Below are positions 12,379-25,100 of a DNA stretch of 64,000 bases, in pieces. Each line of letters begins with the position of its first letter. Position 1 is the stretch's first letter. This stretch comes from Dipteronia dyeriana (lineage: Eukaryota; Streptophyta; Magnoliopsida; Sapindales; Sapindaceae), in the NCBI GenBank assembly GCA_032871835.1, contig CM065299.1:29467074-29531073 (forward strand), written 5' to 3'. Under the pieces are notes generated by a model. That model saw only the letters and a program-made list of their open reading frames with translations, did not search any database and was not told the origin of the DNA. The position numbers and the translations under genes are program-made.

Positions 12379-15300
12379 ATGGAGAGTTTGTTGTTGTCTC
12401 TGATAAATCTATTGATACTTTTGTGTCTACTGCAATGTATGAAGTTGGGTCCAGTAGTAGTAGCTGTTGCAGCTCATAGTGAGGATGTTGGTGTCCAACC
12501 ACTCTCCAAGATTGCAATTCACAGGGCTGTTTATGCTCTTCATGAAAATGCTTCTATCAAAGCCTCCCCAATTGTTCTTGGCGCCAAGGTAATAATTTTT
12601 TCATAATACAACAACAATAACATGCATACAAGTATTTGTAATATATGGTTATGCAAAGTTAGAATCCAGAGTCTAATTTGGTTCATGTGTAGGGGGAGGA
12701 TTCCCAATGGATAACTGTGGAGCTCGAATCGCCTAGCCCTTCTCAAGATGATTGGGTTGCGGTATTTTCGCCTGCAAACTTCAAGTAATGTATACTTTAC
12801 TCTGTGCTACCTATTGTGATTTTTGAAGCTGTTTGTTGTTTTCTTTTTCTTTTTACATTTTCTGAACACTAGAGTAAATTGCTTATTTGCATGAACAGCT
12901 GACATTCACATAGATACACCAGGCCTTTTTTTTTTTTCCTATTTGTATTGTCTAACTTGTAGATTGAGGAAGTTATTCTATTGAAACAGTTCATCTATCT
13001 GCCCACCTGATGAGTTCTTCCTACAATCTCCATATATATGCACAGCTCCAATAAAGGTATGTGGTACTGCAATGTAAATTTTGTTTGAACTTGGTTAGTA
13101 AATTATGGAGTGACTTGAATTTTAAAGACTGATCAATGCTGTCTATAACCTCTCTCTTTGCAGTACAAATTTGCCAATGAATCCAACTTTGGATACACTA
13201 AAACTGGCAAAACGTCTTTGAAATTCCAACTGATCAATCAACGGTCAGATTTCTCATTTGCATTGTTTGCAGGCGGTCTGTCAGAAGTATTATCTCTTTC
13301 AATTTTCTCTTCTCTATTGTTTCACCACTTTGTGATACATTTAGCTTTTGGTTTTTCCAAATGGCACTTAAATTTACGCTGATGATACCTTGTATATTGC
13401 AGCCAAAACTGGTGGCAGTTTCAAATGTTATAAGTTTTGCGAATCCAAAGGCACCCGTTTATCCACGTCTTTCACAAGGGAAATCTTGGAATGAAGTAAG
13501 CTTATGTTATATAACAATATCTATTAGTTTTCCTTGAAAAAATTGGATTAATATAATTAAGTAGTGATATATTTTTTTTATTGTTTATGTGAATTTAAAT
13601 GTAAAAATTGAAATGATCCACAGATGACTGTAACCTGGACAAGTGGTTATAACATTGATGAAACTGTACCATTTGTTGAATGGGGTCTCAAAGGTGCTAT
13701 TCAAACCCAGTCACCAGCTGGGACATTGACATTTCATCGCAACAGCTTGTGTGGTATGATCCATGTCCTCTGCTGTGACTTTGTAATAACTTATGATTTC
13801 ACTGCTACACATGCTAGAAATAAGCATTGCCTTTTATGCTCTACTCTTTCAAATGATTTTCATGGTAAAAAGTTCCATACTGTATGTTGTTCATGACAGT
13901 GTTTTGCTGAACATAACAATGTTGATGTACTTCTGTCTCCTTTGATATTAAAATTTAGTAAGAGTAACCGCAGTTCAACTAGCACTCAATTCTTTGGAAA
14001 AAGTTGCGAAAATGTTTGAGGATTTAAAGCTGCGGTAGTAACATGATTTGTTATCATAATGTGCAGCTCCACCAGCAAGAACGGTTGGCTGGCGTGATCC
14101 AGGGTTCATCCATACAAGTTTTCTGAACGATTTGTGGCCAAACTCATTGTATTCATCTTAACTGGAAAATTGCATAGCCTAAATTATGCTAGGGAGCTGA
14201 CCGATAAATTGTATCTAATGCTCTGATGATCATTGCTTGTTCAGGTACACTTACAAGCTTGGTCATAAATTACTTGATGGGACTTATATCTGGAGCAAGA
14301 GCTATTCTTTCAAGTCATCACCATTTCCTGGGCAGGACTCATTACAGCAAGTTATAGTATTTGGCGATATGGGAAAGGTAATTGCAGCAAAATGTGTTTG
14401 AAAGAGTGGGAAAATGAAGAACTTGTTTTTTTCCTGCAACAAATAAATGAAGAGATTAAGATTCTTTCCACATATTTCAGGCAGAGCGTGACGGTTCAAA
14501 TGAGTACAGCAATTATCAGCCAGGCTCACTTAATACTACAGATCAACTCATCAAGGACTTAGATAACATCGACATAGTTTTCCATATAGGAGATATGGCA
14601 TATGCAAATGGATACATTTCACAGTGGGACCAGTTCACATCTCAGGTGGAGCCCATTGCATCAACTGTGCCATATATGGTTGCAAGGTTTGTGTCTCCAT
14701 TGTTGGTACTTGGTACTACTAGCATATATAATGAAGTCTTAGCCTTACTGGTATAAATTAATGCTACTTTCCGGAACTTACACTCTGTTATTCTCCTTGT
14801 AGTGGCAATCATGAACGTGACACCCCGAACACAGGATCCTTTTACGATGGTAACGATTCAGGTGGTGAATGTGGTGTGCCAGCTGAGACCATGTTTTATT
14901 TTCCGGCTGAGAACAGAGCTAAGTTTTGGTAAAACACAATTTCTTCTCCACGTAATCATGTCAAAAGCACATTAAACACTTGGTTTCCATGAATGAATTA
15001 TTGTTCAACCTTTCTTAAGGTCTAGTTTCATATTGTTCAGACTTTTGAAAAACTCTAGCACTTGAGATTTGACAAAGATGATTCAGAGTTTAGATATATA
15101 ATTGTTGTCCTTTACAGGTATTCAACAGACTTTGGCATGTTTCACTTTTGCATAGCTGACAGTGAACATGACTGGAGGGAGGGTACCGAACAATACAAAT
15201 TCATTGAGAGATGCCTTGCATCAGTGGACAGGAAGCAACAGCCTTGGTTGATCTTTGCTGCTCATCGCGTTCTCGGTTATTCCTCTTCTTACTGGCAGCA

Positions 15301-15919
15301 AGCCACATTTGGGGAGCCCATGGGAAGGGAAAGCTTGCAGAAACTTTGGCAAAAGTACAAAGTGGACATTGCATTTTACGGACATGTCCATAACTACGAA
15401 AGAACATGCCCGATTTATCAGGTGTCAATAAGATTTTTTTCAATTCTAGTCCACATAACACCAATCACATGCTAAAGTTTGTTACTTCCAACAACATTCT
15501 TAAAACTGCTTAGCTAAGTTTTGCTTCTCTTTTTGAATTTTGACCATTGTATCACCAAGTCTGAGTAACTTATTGAATTATCATTCTAATCCATAAATTT
15601 TCATACAATGCAGCATCAGTGTGTCAGCACAGAACAATCTAATTATTCAGGCACTGTGAACGGAACAATCCACGTTGTTGTTGGTGGGGGTGGGAGCCAT
15701 GTATCGAAATTTGGCCCATTACAACCGAGCTGGAGTGTATATAAGGATGCAGACTTCGGATTTGTGAAATTGACAGCATTCAACCACTCATCACTTCTGT
15801 TTGAGTACAAAAGAAGCAGTGATGGAAAAGTTCACGATTCTTTCACCATTTCAAGGGATTACAGGGATGTATTGGCTTGTGTAAATGATGGCTGTGAACC
15901 AACTACTTTGGCTTCATGA
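12379..15919 (+). CDS. Purple acid phosphatase, PAP1/PAP27 type (tandem copy 1)
   Basis: Twelve exons (12379-12588, 12693-12784, 12990-13056, 13164-13286, 13403-13495, 13624-13753, 14067-14148, 14245-14377, 14481-14686, 14803-14928, 15118-15421, 15614-15919) give 623 codons, the usual size of the large plant PAPs. A hydrophobic N-terminus (about 5-31) looks like a signal peptide, so a secreted or vacuolar protein is expected. A fibronectin-like PAP N-terminal domain precedes the metallophosphatase domain. All seven metal-ligand positions of the PAP signature are visible: GDMG (D307), GDMAY (D348, Y351), GNHE (N381), AAHR (H470) and GHVH (H510, H512). The fourth block has Phe where VxxH is typical. 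Arabidopsis relatives are labelled PAP1 and PAP27, some as 'probable inactive', and related enzymes cleave nucleotide diphosphate bonds. Substrate is not shown here. A second copy lies 6.2 kb downstream. Confidence 0.95.
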
Positions 15920-17090
15920 ACTATTGATTTGAATTATGGATTTGGATTACAATGTCTGTGTTTCTTTTTACTTGATTGGAAAGACAACTTCTTTAGTAAT
16001 CATGTGTCTTTCTAGCTTCCTCTCTTGTAGTCTTGTGTACATTTTTGCTTTCATTGATATGGTGATTTGGTGTGCCTCGATCTGTTTAGAATGGGATTTA
16101 GCTAGCCTTTACCTTAATCCATTTGACACATCATCAAAATGTCTCTAACAAAAGCAGTACTTCAAAAGTAAACTTGACCATTGAAAAAAACGATAGAGTT
16201 GAGGTAGCAATGGTAACCTCTTCTAGAGTGCCTTGGAGCATACAAATAAAACTTTAGGTACATATATTTTTATATAATTCATTATCTTAATCAAATGGTT
16301 TTTTTTTTATAATATGAACCATATTTTTTATTTTATTTTTTAAAATCTAACATTAGATTGATTAATGGGCTGCTGAGAACCGTTAAGATCAAATATTATA
16401 ATGTGTATAAATATCTGCTTCCGTAAAAGTTAGCTCCAATCATTGGAAGAGGTCTTCCCATTATTGAGATTTTGTGGGCAGTAGTGCCAACATTTATATA
16501 AAGTGTTCATTGTTTAAACCTTGTTGGGCCACCAAGACAATGGGCCTAAACTATGTTTAAGCCAAGACAATGGGTCTATACTTTTTGCTGCGGCAGTATT
16601 TGCAAATTGCAACACACTTTAAAAAATTTGTGGAAATGGTCATAATATTGGTTTTTTGTTTTCAACATCCTCTCAGGTAGGAATGGGTACCGGGGAAATG
16701 AGGACGGATATTAATCTCTCGGTCTCCATCCTTATTTCCCAACCTCTTTCCCTCATTTCCATTTCCCAATTTGGAGAAAACGGGGATGAGAGAGTTTGGG
16801 GGGAGATATTCTTATACCTATTTTTTATATTTTTTTTTTCAATTCAATTTTTTTTTTGTTTGACTAAAAAATTACATATTAAAAAATATATATGGTAAGT
16901 TATGTATTATGCAATACAAATATAAAAAAAAATTCATAACAAATTCAAATAATATCTAAATGTAAAGTTAGTGAAGTGTTTATAGTAAGGGTTTAAATTG
17001 GGAAAGTGATGAAATTGAGAAACGAGGAAAATAGAAAAATTACATATATATAAAATTCTTATTTTTAGACTTATATATTTATATATATAT
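15920..17090. other. 3' flank of phosphatase copy 1 and AT-rich spacer
   Basis: The first ~200 bp probably include the 3' UTR. Around 16670-16810 is a stretch with GGGTACCGGGGAAATGAGGA and later AAAACGGGGATGAGAG, resembling decayed transposon ends of the GGGGACGGGG kind. No gene is visible. Confidence 0.4.
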
Positions 17091-17091
17091 A

Positions 17092-17119
17092 CTAGTTTGT
17101 GGCCCGCACGATGCGCAGG
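17092..17119 (-). mobile_element. Candidate Helitron 3' terminus
   Basis: Read on the minus strand, a GC-rich hairpin (CCTGCGCATCGTGCGGGCC) is followed after a few bases by CTAG and then T. This is the arrangement of Helitron 3' ends (short hairpin, then CTRR, inserted before T). The 5' end, which should begin with TC to the right, was not located. Confidence 0.4.
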
Positions 17120-17384
17120 TATGGTAAAAAATAACGGTTATCAATTTTTTTTTATATTCTTATTTTTTTCTATTTCAATACTCTAATTTTTTCAATTGTC
17201 TCGTATATTAACTTTTCAACCCAAATGGTGACAGTTTGTGATCATTTGGTTTCCAATCTATGTTATAGATTACTTGATTTTATGAGAGGGGAATAAACAA
17301 AAGTAAAAGGAAGCAAGTAAAACAACTCTTCTTTTGCTAAACAACTAGACTCGCTATATATATATATATATATTTTATAAGAGA

Positions 17385-17718
17385 TTTTTTATTTTAATTT
17401 CGGTGAGAACATTGATGAAATCATAACGATTTTTATGATTTTTTTTATGGATGATAAATTTAATGAAATCTACCTCTGAATAAAATTTAAATTTTTTTCA
17501 AACCCTAGAACTATTTATCTCGTTTTTGTTAAATATGAAGGTATAAGAAAAATATATGAAATATAAGTAAATTCAATAAAAATAGTTCTAGAGCTTAAAA
17601 CATTCTCAATTTTCTATATAGGTAGATTTCAATGAACTTATCATTCATAAACAAATTCAGATCAAAATTTATAAAATCGATGCGATTTCATATGTTCTTA
17701 CCGAAATTAAAATAAATG
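17385..17718. repeat. Long imperfect inverted repeat (hairpin, arms ~140 bp)
   Basis: The left arm contains TTTTAATTTCGGTGAGAAC, then GAAATCTACC, then CCTAGAACTATTTAT. The right arm, read in reverse complement, contains TTTTAATTTCGGTAAGAAC, GAAATCTACC and TCTAGAACTATTTTT. A spacer of about 50 bp separates the arms. No coding capacity, so it is probably a MITE or the internal part of a non-autonomous element. Confidence 0.8.
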
Positions 17719-19640
17719 ATTCATCACGAGAGACTCACTTTATATATACATATATAATCTTACAATTGAAATTAACAAAAATTAGAAAGAAAGGACACTA
17801 AAAAACAATTTGGCTACAAAATTCTGCATATGAATTCCTAGCAAAAGCCTATCACTATTTTACAATTGAAATATTCAAAAATTGTTCTCACATATTCGAT
17901 CCATATATTAACTTCCATTATATCTTTTAAACATGGATCACATCTCGTGTCTTGAAGATAAGCCGATAAACATAAATTATCCCACTAACCTAGTAACCGC
18001 CTACAAAAGAAAATCAAGTTCAACAAATTATTCACAACTTAATAATAATAATAATATATATGAACATGTTCAAATCCTTAGTAAGAGAATATATTATATA
18101 TATATTTTGATACAAAAAATAAACATTCAAATTCAAGATTTAATTGTAAAATAAATTATATATATAAAAAACAAAACAGTTCATGAATAATACTTCCTTT
18201 CTTGCAGTCACGATTCTTGGCTTAATCTTATGGTGACTGAACAATCACAAAGCCTGTTGAATACATACATCAACAATACTACGATTTTAACTAAAATAGA
18301 TTCAAAAGAATTACATGAATTATTCACGGGTACATAAGGTAAATATATCGTATAAAGAGCAAGAGAGAGCGAGAGCAAGTTTTTGACCTTTTATGGGTTG
18401 GTAGTGTTTATGTTAACATGATGGTGGAGGATACTGATCAGAGATTAGCATCCTTTCAAACATCAAAAACTATTTAAAAGAATAAAAAATGAGATTGATA
18501 AGAGAGTTGAATCACTATCCCAATAATTATGAGATTTTCTCGATTTATAGGTTTGTCTCTTGATTTATGATTCATAATCAAAGCTTTCCCGTCTAATACA
18601 AAATTTTAATTAATTATGAAACCTATTTAGATTTTAGTGATCTTAATATAAATATACATAATTTGATTTTAAATTTATTAAATTATTAATTAATTAATTA
18701 GATTAATCAATTAATATTAGTGTATTTCTTAAACTATAGTGTCTTTTGTATTTTTTTTTTAAAAAATAATTAATGCAGCCCATTTAAAAGAAAATAAAAA
18801 TGAGAAAATCATAGATTAGGAAAGGTTTTTTTTTTTTTAACTTATTCAATCATCATCCATATCCCATTAATTATGGGATTACCTACCTTCCCACCTAAGG
18901 ATAGAAAACTCTTTTCTTCTTACCTGATCCATTATGGATTGTGAGAACAACAACTTTTCCTAGGATTTCAAGTGTTACAGATTGGTTCATCTTGCAAAGC
19001 AATATTCTAACTCTTCTGAATGATGGCAGTGTTTCACTTCAATTCCCTATCCAAAACGCTTACCTCCCAACTTATTGCAGCACCTCCAACCTGTCAAGCA
19101 TTTATATTGTAATTTTATCATTTTCATTGTCATTGTTTTATTAATCAAAGTATAGTAAAAAGTAAAAGCTGATGATACCTTATTAGTACATATCTCATCA
19201 ATAGCCTCGATTGATACTAACCTTCAATGTTCTCTCATAAACGATACCATTTACATTACAGAACTCAAAAGCATTCTCCCTCTTAATGCCACCATACTGG
19301 ACATGCAGGTAGCTCTTCGTCAGGCATATATTGGTGGCTGGTATCAAGTTATCAAGGTACTCAGTCAGAATGAGTCTCAGAAAAATTTCCTTAAGGAAAA
19401 TTGTCAACATCGATTATCCTTTCATGGCACCAAATATCCCTATTCTGGAGATTTTTGGTACTTAAGCGAAAATCTAGTCAAACGAACCTAGGTACCCAGG
19501 ATTCTCATATACATGGTTTCTTGATATTTAGATGATACCATGATCGAGGTACCTAGATCCCTTGCACCAGAAGTCTTGGCACCGAGGCAATAACCCAACC
19601 TAGGTACCTATCGTCTCTGTAAAAGGAAATATGGTGGTTA
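17719..19640. other. AT-rich spacer without recognisable genes
   Basis: Long A/T runs and a GAGA-rich patch near 18358-18380. Short open frames near 18941-19144 and 19303-19491 have no motif I recognise. From about 19490 CTAGGTACC is repeated irregularly and leads into the tandem repeat that follows. Confidence 0.4.
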
Positions 19641-19649
19641 GACGACTTT

Positions 19650-20030
19650 GACCCTTGTAGGCAACTATGCAATCCAAATCCTTCTTGGGGGTGGTAGCCC
19701 ATCCAAGGCATTAGAAATGTCATTTGGCTGTCTTGGTCTCGTGGTCTGGCAGATAACTATACACTTACGACCGGACCCTTCTTGGGGGTGGTAACCTGAC
19801 CAAGGCATCAAGAATGTCATTTGGCTGTCATGGTTTCGTGGTCTGACAAGCAACTTTGCACTTATGACTAGACCCTTTATGGGGGGCTCGCCCGACCAAG
19901 GGCATCAGGATGACCATTTGGTTGTTCTAAACTCGTGATCTAGCAGACAATTATGCTTTTATGCTCAGACCCTTCTTGACGGGGGGTGGTACCCGGCTAA
20001 GGCATCAGGGTAGCCATGTTGCCTTTCTTG
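19650..20030. repeat. ~100-bp tandem repeat, about four copies
   Basis: Four diverged copies contain CCCTTCTTGGGGGTGGTA, GGCATCA and GTCATTTGGCTGT, starting near 19677, 19778, 19872 and 19968. They lie directly downstream (on the minus strand) of a gypsy pol remnant, the position where Tat/Ogre-like elements often carry tandem repeats. Confidence 0.8.
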
Positions 20031-20179
20031 GCTCATGGCGATCATGGCGAACTTCTGTGGCGAAACTGGACGATAAAAACAAACAAGTGGAGAAGGAGAA
20101 AAATGGAGAACTTTTAATGAAAACCAATTGGCGATACATAATGTTTAGGCGATACATGTGCTAGGTGGTACCGGTAGGG

Positions 20180-20450
20180 CTCCACCTTGGACTTCGACTC
20201 TTCTACTGGTAAAATTTCTTCAAGTGATTCGTATTCCAAGTATGGTCGATTGGACGTCCATCCACGTCTTTCCGCTTGTAAGCCTCACTACGGATCACCA
20301 ATTTTACAAGGTAGGGACCTTCCCAATTGGGTGTTAGTACCCCGTCTGACCGGTTCTTTGTGTTTTGGGTCACCTTTCTGACTACCAGGTCCCCATCCTT
20401 AAAGCTTCAGGCTCTGACCTTTTTGGACTGTCTCCCAGGACAATTTTCTA
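20180..20450 (-). pseudogene. Ty3/gypsy pol C-terminus remnant
   Basis: The minus strand encodes the end of a gypsy polyprotein: KDGDLVVRKV, then GVLTPNWEGPYLV and finally TWNTNHLKKFYQ followed by a stop. This is the integrase C-terminal GPY-type module. An in-frame stop lies upstream and no integrase core is joined to it, so it is a truncated relic. The comparable region of the complete gypsy element is near 50.5-50.7 kb. Confidence 0.8.
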
Positions 20451-20545
20451 TCAAGTCATGCAGACTCATCCAAGATGGAAGTCAACCAGATACAAGTATG
20501 ATGAATAGGAGAAGAACTATTCTTACTTCATTCAAACCAGGGAGC

Positions 20546-20665
20546 CCATCCCTCTGTTTTGGGCTACACCGTAAAAAAATGATGAAAATGAATGAAAGTC
20601 AGAAAGAGAATTGTTTTACTGATCAATCAGGGAGCCCATCCCTCATTTTTTTGGGCTACATTTGT
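20546..20665. repeat. Short direct repeat (GGGAGCCCATCCCTC...GGGCTACA)
   Basis: Two copies of GGGAGCCCATCCCTC followed by T-rich text and GGGCTACA occur about 90 bp apart. Probably part of the same decayed retroelement. Confidence 0.6.
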
Positions 20666-20869
20666 TGACAAAGAAAAGTATAATAAAGTTGGATGGAAAA
20701 TGAACAAGCATCTGTCTGCTCCTGGTTGGATTCCTTTACTACAACTCCTCATGTTTCAGCCCCCTTAACAAGCACAATATCCTACCCAAACCTCCAACAC
20801 TCCGGTCAACGGGGGGCTCACCTGCTTTCTGCTCCATTACTTCTGCCTAGACTTATCGCCGGTTTCGGT

Positions 20870-21110
20870 TATGGAGGAACCTGAACCTGAACCGGAACCG
20901 ATTCTACCCGGTTTCGACGGTCTGATTTTTTTTTTTGGTTGTAACAGTGAAAAAAAATTGTTAGAACCATCCTATTTGAACAAATCTAAAATCGGAACCG
21001 GAACCGCTACAGTACCGGTTCCGGTCCGGTTCGGTTCCGGTTCCGGTTCCAAACCTTCCCAAACGGTTTGGTTTTCTGTTTTCGACTGTTTGATTCACCG
21101 GTTTGAACCG
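20870..21110. repeat. CCGGTT/AACCGG-rich palindromic sequence
   Basis: Runs of AACCTGAACCGGAACCG face runs of GGTTCCGGTTCCGG across about 120 bp, so the segment can fold back. The open frame across it (PEPEPEP) is a by-product of the repeat. Confidence 0.6.
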
Positions 21111-21149
21111 AACCGCCGACATGTCTACCTCTGCCTACGCCGTACCAGC

Positions 21150-21420
21150 TAGAACCTCAACCTGAGCTGGACCAGTCTGGAGCTCCTCTAAGGTAGCAGG
21201 ATGATCCTCCACCACTTCTATAGCTCCAGATGGAGGGACAGATAGGTTAGAGGCTCCTCTTTCAGCTTGAACCTCATCATCATCAGAGGACTTTAAAATG
21301 GGATCTGCTCCAATACTTGGAAGGAAAGAGGCGATAAGTCATTGGTCTTCATCGTCATCCTTTTCGTCAGCCTTAGCAGCCCGAGAAGACTTCTTCTTCT
21401 TCTTCTCCTTCTTCTCTCAT
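21150..21420 (-). pseudogene. Possible retroelement protein fragment, Lys/Asp-rich
   Basis: On the minus strand a frame reads as a Lys-rich stretch, then SSRAAKADEKDDDEDQ, then Glu/Asp-rich sequence, interrupted by stops. Composition resembles linkers of plant retrotransposon proteins, and a gypsy relic lies next to it. No domain was identified. Confidence 0.25.
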
Positions 21421-22000
21421 TCGACAGTTCTTCTCTTCTTCGAGTTTTTAAATTTGGGACTTCTTGCAAGTTTAGAGGTAATAAGGGTTAATTAAAGGAA
21501 GGAGGGTAGTTTGGTAATGTTGGAAGGTTTAGAGAAAAAAAGAGGGCAACTTGGTAATTTTAAAATAAATGATTTAAAGGGTAATGTTGTAAAACCAACT
21601 AAAAAAAAAAAAGACATTTTTACAACTTTTTAGAGAGGCGGACAATTTTAGTCTTTTATTCCCACGAGATGTTATCCTAGGTCAGATAGTAAAAAATAAA
21701 AAATCACATCATGAACGTTCATGTGTCCATGACCATGAGATTGGAAAAGCCAAAACCAAGTCCAAACAAAAAACAAAAAACAAAAAACAAAATCAAAATC
21801 AAAAGCAAAATTAGGGCAGTCAATGGTTTCTGTCTCAGAACGAAGTAAGAAATAACGGAAACCGACGCCTACCTTGATTATATATAAACATAAACAGTAT
21901 CTATTTCTCTGTCTGAACGACAACATATCATCGAGAGAAACGACAACTGAGAAGGGAAGTTCTTGGTTCTCTTGCAAACCAAGCTAATACTTCTCTTCAC

Positions 22001-22006
22001 CACGTG
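22001..22006. promoter_or_regulatory. G-box (CACGTG) upstream of phosphatase copy 2
   Basis: CACGTG lies about 130 bp before the ATG of phosphatase copy 2. No P1BS match was seen in the ~1 kb upstream, unlike copy 1. Use of the site is inference. Confidence 0.35.
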
Positions 22007-22134
22007 CTTCAATCATTTATTTTATTTTATAAAGAAATAGGAAACAATTCCAATTAAGTCAATCAAAAATATACTGGGTATCTAAATGGCATCAATGAGA
22101 ACCCAGTAGTGCTGTAAGTTTCAAAATCAGAGGA

Positions 22135-25100
22135 ATGGAAGCGAGCTTCAAAATGTCCGTTTTCCTCTCGGTGTTTTTGTGTTTCGCAGCTGCAACAATA
22201 AGCTCGACTTGGGCTGATTTTGATGTAATCGGAGAGCAACCCCTCTCCAAGATTGCTATTCATAAAACTCTTCTTGCGTTTAGCGACTCTGCTTCTATTG
22301 GAGCCTATCCTTCCATTCTTGGTGCAAAGGTAACCTTATTATCTATATAATTATTCTCAAATGTTAATATTTGTTTAGTATGTTTTGTAATTGTTTCTCC
22401 AATCAATTGATTTTTGATAGAATAATCTATAATAAAAAAGGATATTAGAGAAAGATTAATAATTTATATGGAACATTGTGTTTAATGGTGGTTGTTAATA
22501 CTTTGGTCGGTATTCAGAGCAAGGGGCACTCACCAATATCCAGGTGGATCTAATTCATTAGAATTTCATGTCATTTAGCTGAGCATTTTAAAACTTACTT
22601 TTTTCTTGCTTTCCACTAGCTAGCTGAATTGTGTTTGTCAAAGAATAAAAGTGCTTCTAACATGTGTACAATTTGTCACCCTCTTTTTGGTGGATATCAA
22701 TTCGATTTGGTGACTGCTTAATGTCATCATATCTCTCATAGTGTCAGCCATACAACTTGGATGTGCTTACTTAATGACTATAAGCTGATAGCATGCCTTG
22801 TCCACAATATGGTTGACATGTTTGTATTTTGTTTAAATGAAAATTTTAAGTCTTGAACTCATTATATCTACTGGCGTTTGAGGTAAAAAGTTGATTTGTG
22901 TTTTTCATATGATTACAGGCGGAGGATACTCAATGGGTAACTGTGAATCTTGTGTCTCCTGACCCATCAGTGGATGATTGGGTTGGAGTGTTTTCTCCTG
23001 CGAAATTCGAGTAATGTCCATCCATGTCACTCTACAAACTACTAAAATTGTGATTTATTGTAACTCATATTATTGATTGGGCTTTTTACAAGAACTAAAT
23101 CTTTCAACAAACTAATTTATCATAACAATACTTGCATGACCAATTTTGTGCCCTTTAATCACTGTATAATTCAGAAAATTTTCATTGCTTATAGTTTATA
23201 AATTAGAAAGTTTTGATTTTTGCTATGGCAGTTCATCAACTTGTCCACCAGTAGATGACCCAAAAGAACAGAAACCGTACATATGCTCATCCCCAGTAAA
23301 GGTATGAGGCATGTAGATTGCAGTTTCAAGTAACAGTTTGAATGTAAAAGATTTGACATGATCTTTTATATGTTTGGTGCAGTACAAGTATGCAAATTAT
23401 TCCAATTCAAATTATTCAAAGACAGGAAAAGCTACTTTGAAGTTTCAGCTTATAAATCAACGGGGAGATTTCTTGTTTGCATTATTCTCTGGCGGGTTGT
23501 CAAGTGTGAGTTTATGTGATTTTCACCACCCATTCTTTCCCAAATAGATCTTCTTAAAGAAGGTCATATATCAATGTGATGCTTCCTACTTTTTTTGCAT
23601 TCCTTATGCTTTGAGTTCAAGGAATTTTGCTTACATTCTCATTTGGACTAATTCTGCACTTGATTGTTGCAGCCAAAACTAGTGGCAGTTTCAAATTCCA
23701 TATCATTTGCCAATCCAAAAGCACCCCTTTATCCACGTCTTGCTCAAGGGAAGTCTTGGGATGAAGTAAGTTGGTTTTAATTGATGACTTGATTTATCAT
23801 TGTTTCATCATGTTTACTTCTATAGCTTATGGTAGAAGTACATTCTATGATATTTCCCAAGCACGCTGTAATTCCTAAATATTTTGATATTCAGAGAATT
23901 AAGTCGTTCTTCTTTGGTTTTAAATCTATTTATTCACGATGTACATCTTTTGTGATAAGTTGATGAAAGTTGAAAAGCTGTTAAACCCTGTGCATATAAA
24001 TAATTCATTTGTTTAATTCCATGATGATGCCAATTGTCTTAAAGAGTTGCTATTCACAGTGAAACTTTGCTAAACTAACTTGAGATATATCTTAATTTGT
24101 TTTGTGTCAATTGTTTATCTTATCTCATTTGTTTCTGTGGAGATGAAATACCAATTTATTTGCAACATGCTTTATATGTTGCATAGATGACTGTAACCTG
24201 GACGAGTGGCTATGACATTAGTGAAGCTATTCCATTTGTTGAATGGGGTTTAAAGGGAGATCATAAAATGCAATCGCCAGCTGGGACGTTGACATTTTAT
24301 CGGAATGACATGTGTGGTAAAATACAATTTTATCTCAGTTTATGAACACAAATTCCTCAAATTTTTTACTCTTCTCATCTGTTTCTCAATAAGAAAGTAA
24401 ACTCTGCGCTTTAGGGTATGGCTCACTACAGTAAATAGTGTCTAGTGGACATTTATGTTTGAAATCCCTATAATGTCACAAAATGGAAGTGTCAGATTTT
24501 ATTGTCCTATTGGCTATTGCAATGATTTATTGCTGAACTGATTAGAAGTTATCTACTAGGCGTACTCTAACCACACTGAGGAGCACAAAATTTTCTCAAA
24601 CTCTGCAGAATTACATTACTCTCACTGAAACAGTTGGTTGACTGCAGCATAATGGAGTTATATTGTTATTCTGCAGGTTCGCCTGCACGAACTGTTGGCT
24701 GGCGTGATCCTGGTTTTATACACACCAGTTTCTTGAAAAATTTGTGGCCGAACTTTGAGTATGCATATTAAAATTTCATTTTCGTTGTCATACAAATGGT
24801 ATAAAGTTGAAGAGATTATTGTTTATAAGGTTGCCATGATGTTTTTTCCAGGTATACTTACAGGATAGGTCATCTCTTACTGAATGGTTCATATATCTGG
24901 GGCAAGCCTTATTCATTCAAATCATCACCATATCCTGGACAAGATTCTTTACAACGTGTCATAATATTTGGTGACATGGGGAAGGTAGTATTCATAAACC
25001 TATACTTTTGTCTCTTTTGTGTGTAGATAGTAAGGAAAACACAATAATCAAGGCTGTATCAACAAATTTATGGTTCTGTTTATCGCTGGATCTAATAGCA

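Noticed and set aside
15201..15464. Minus-strand open frame inside phosphatase exon 11 (also 26635-26871)
   Set aside because: Antisense shadows of conserved exon sequence, present in both copies only because the exon is conserved.
18941..19491. Possible gene fragment with NDGSVSLQF-type text
   Set aside because: A faint resemblance to a polo-box strand could not be extended on either side and no splice structure was found.
20871..21152. Open frame beginning with PEPEPEP
   Set aside because: Produced by the CCGGTT/AACCGG repeat; no domain and no splice context.
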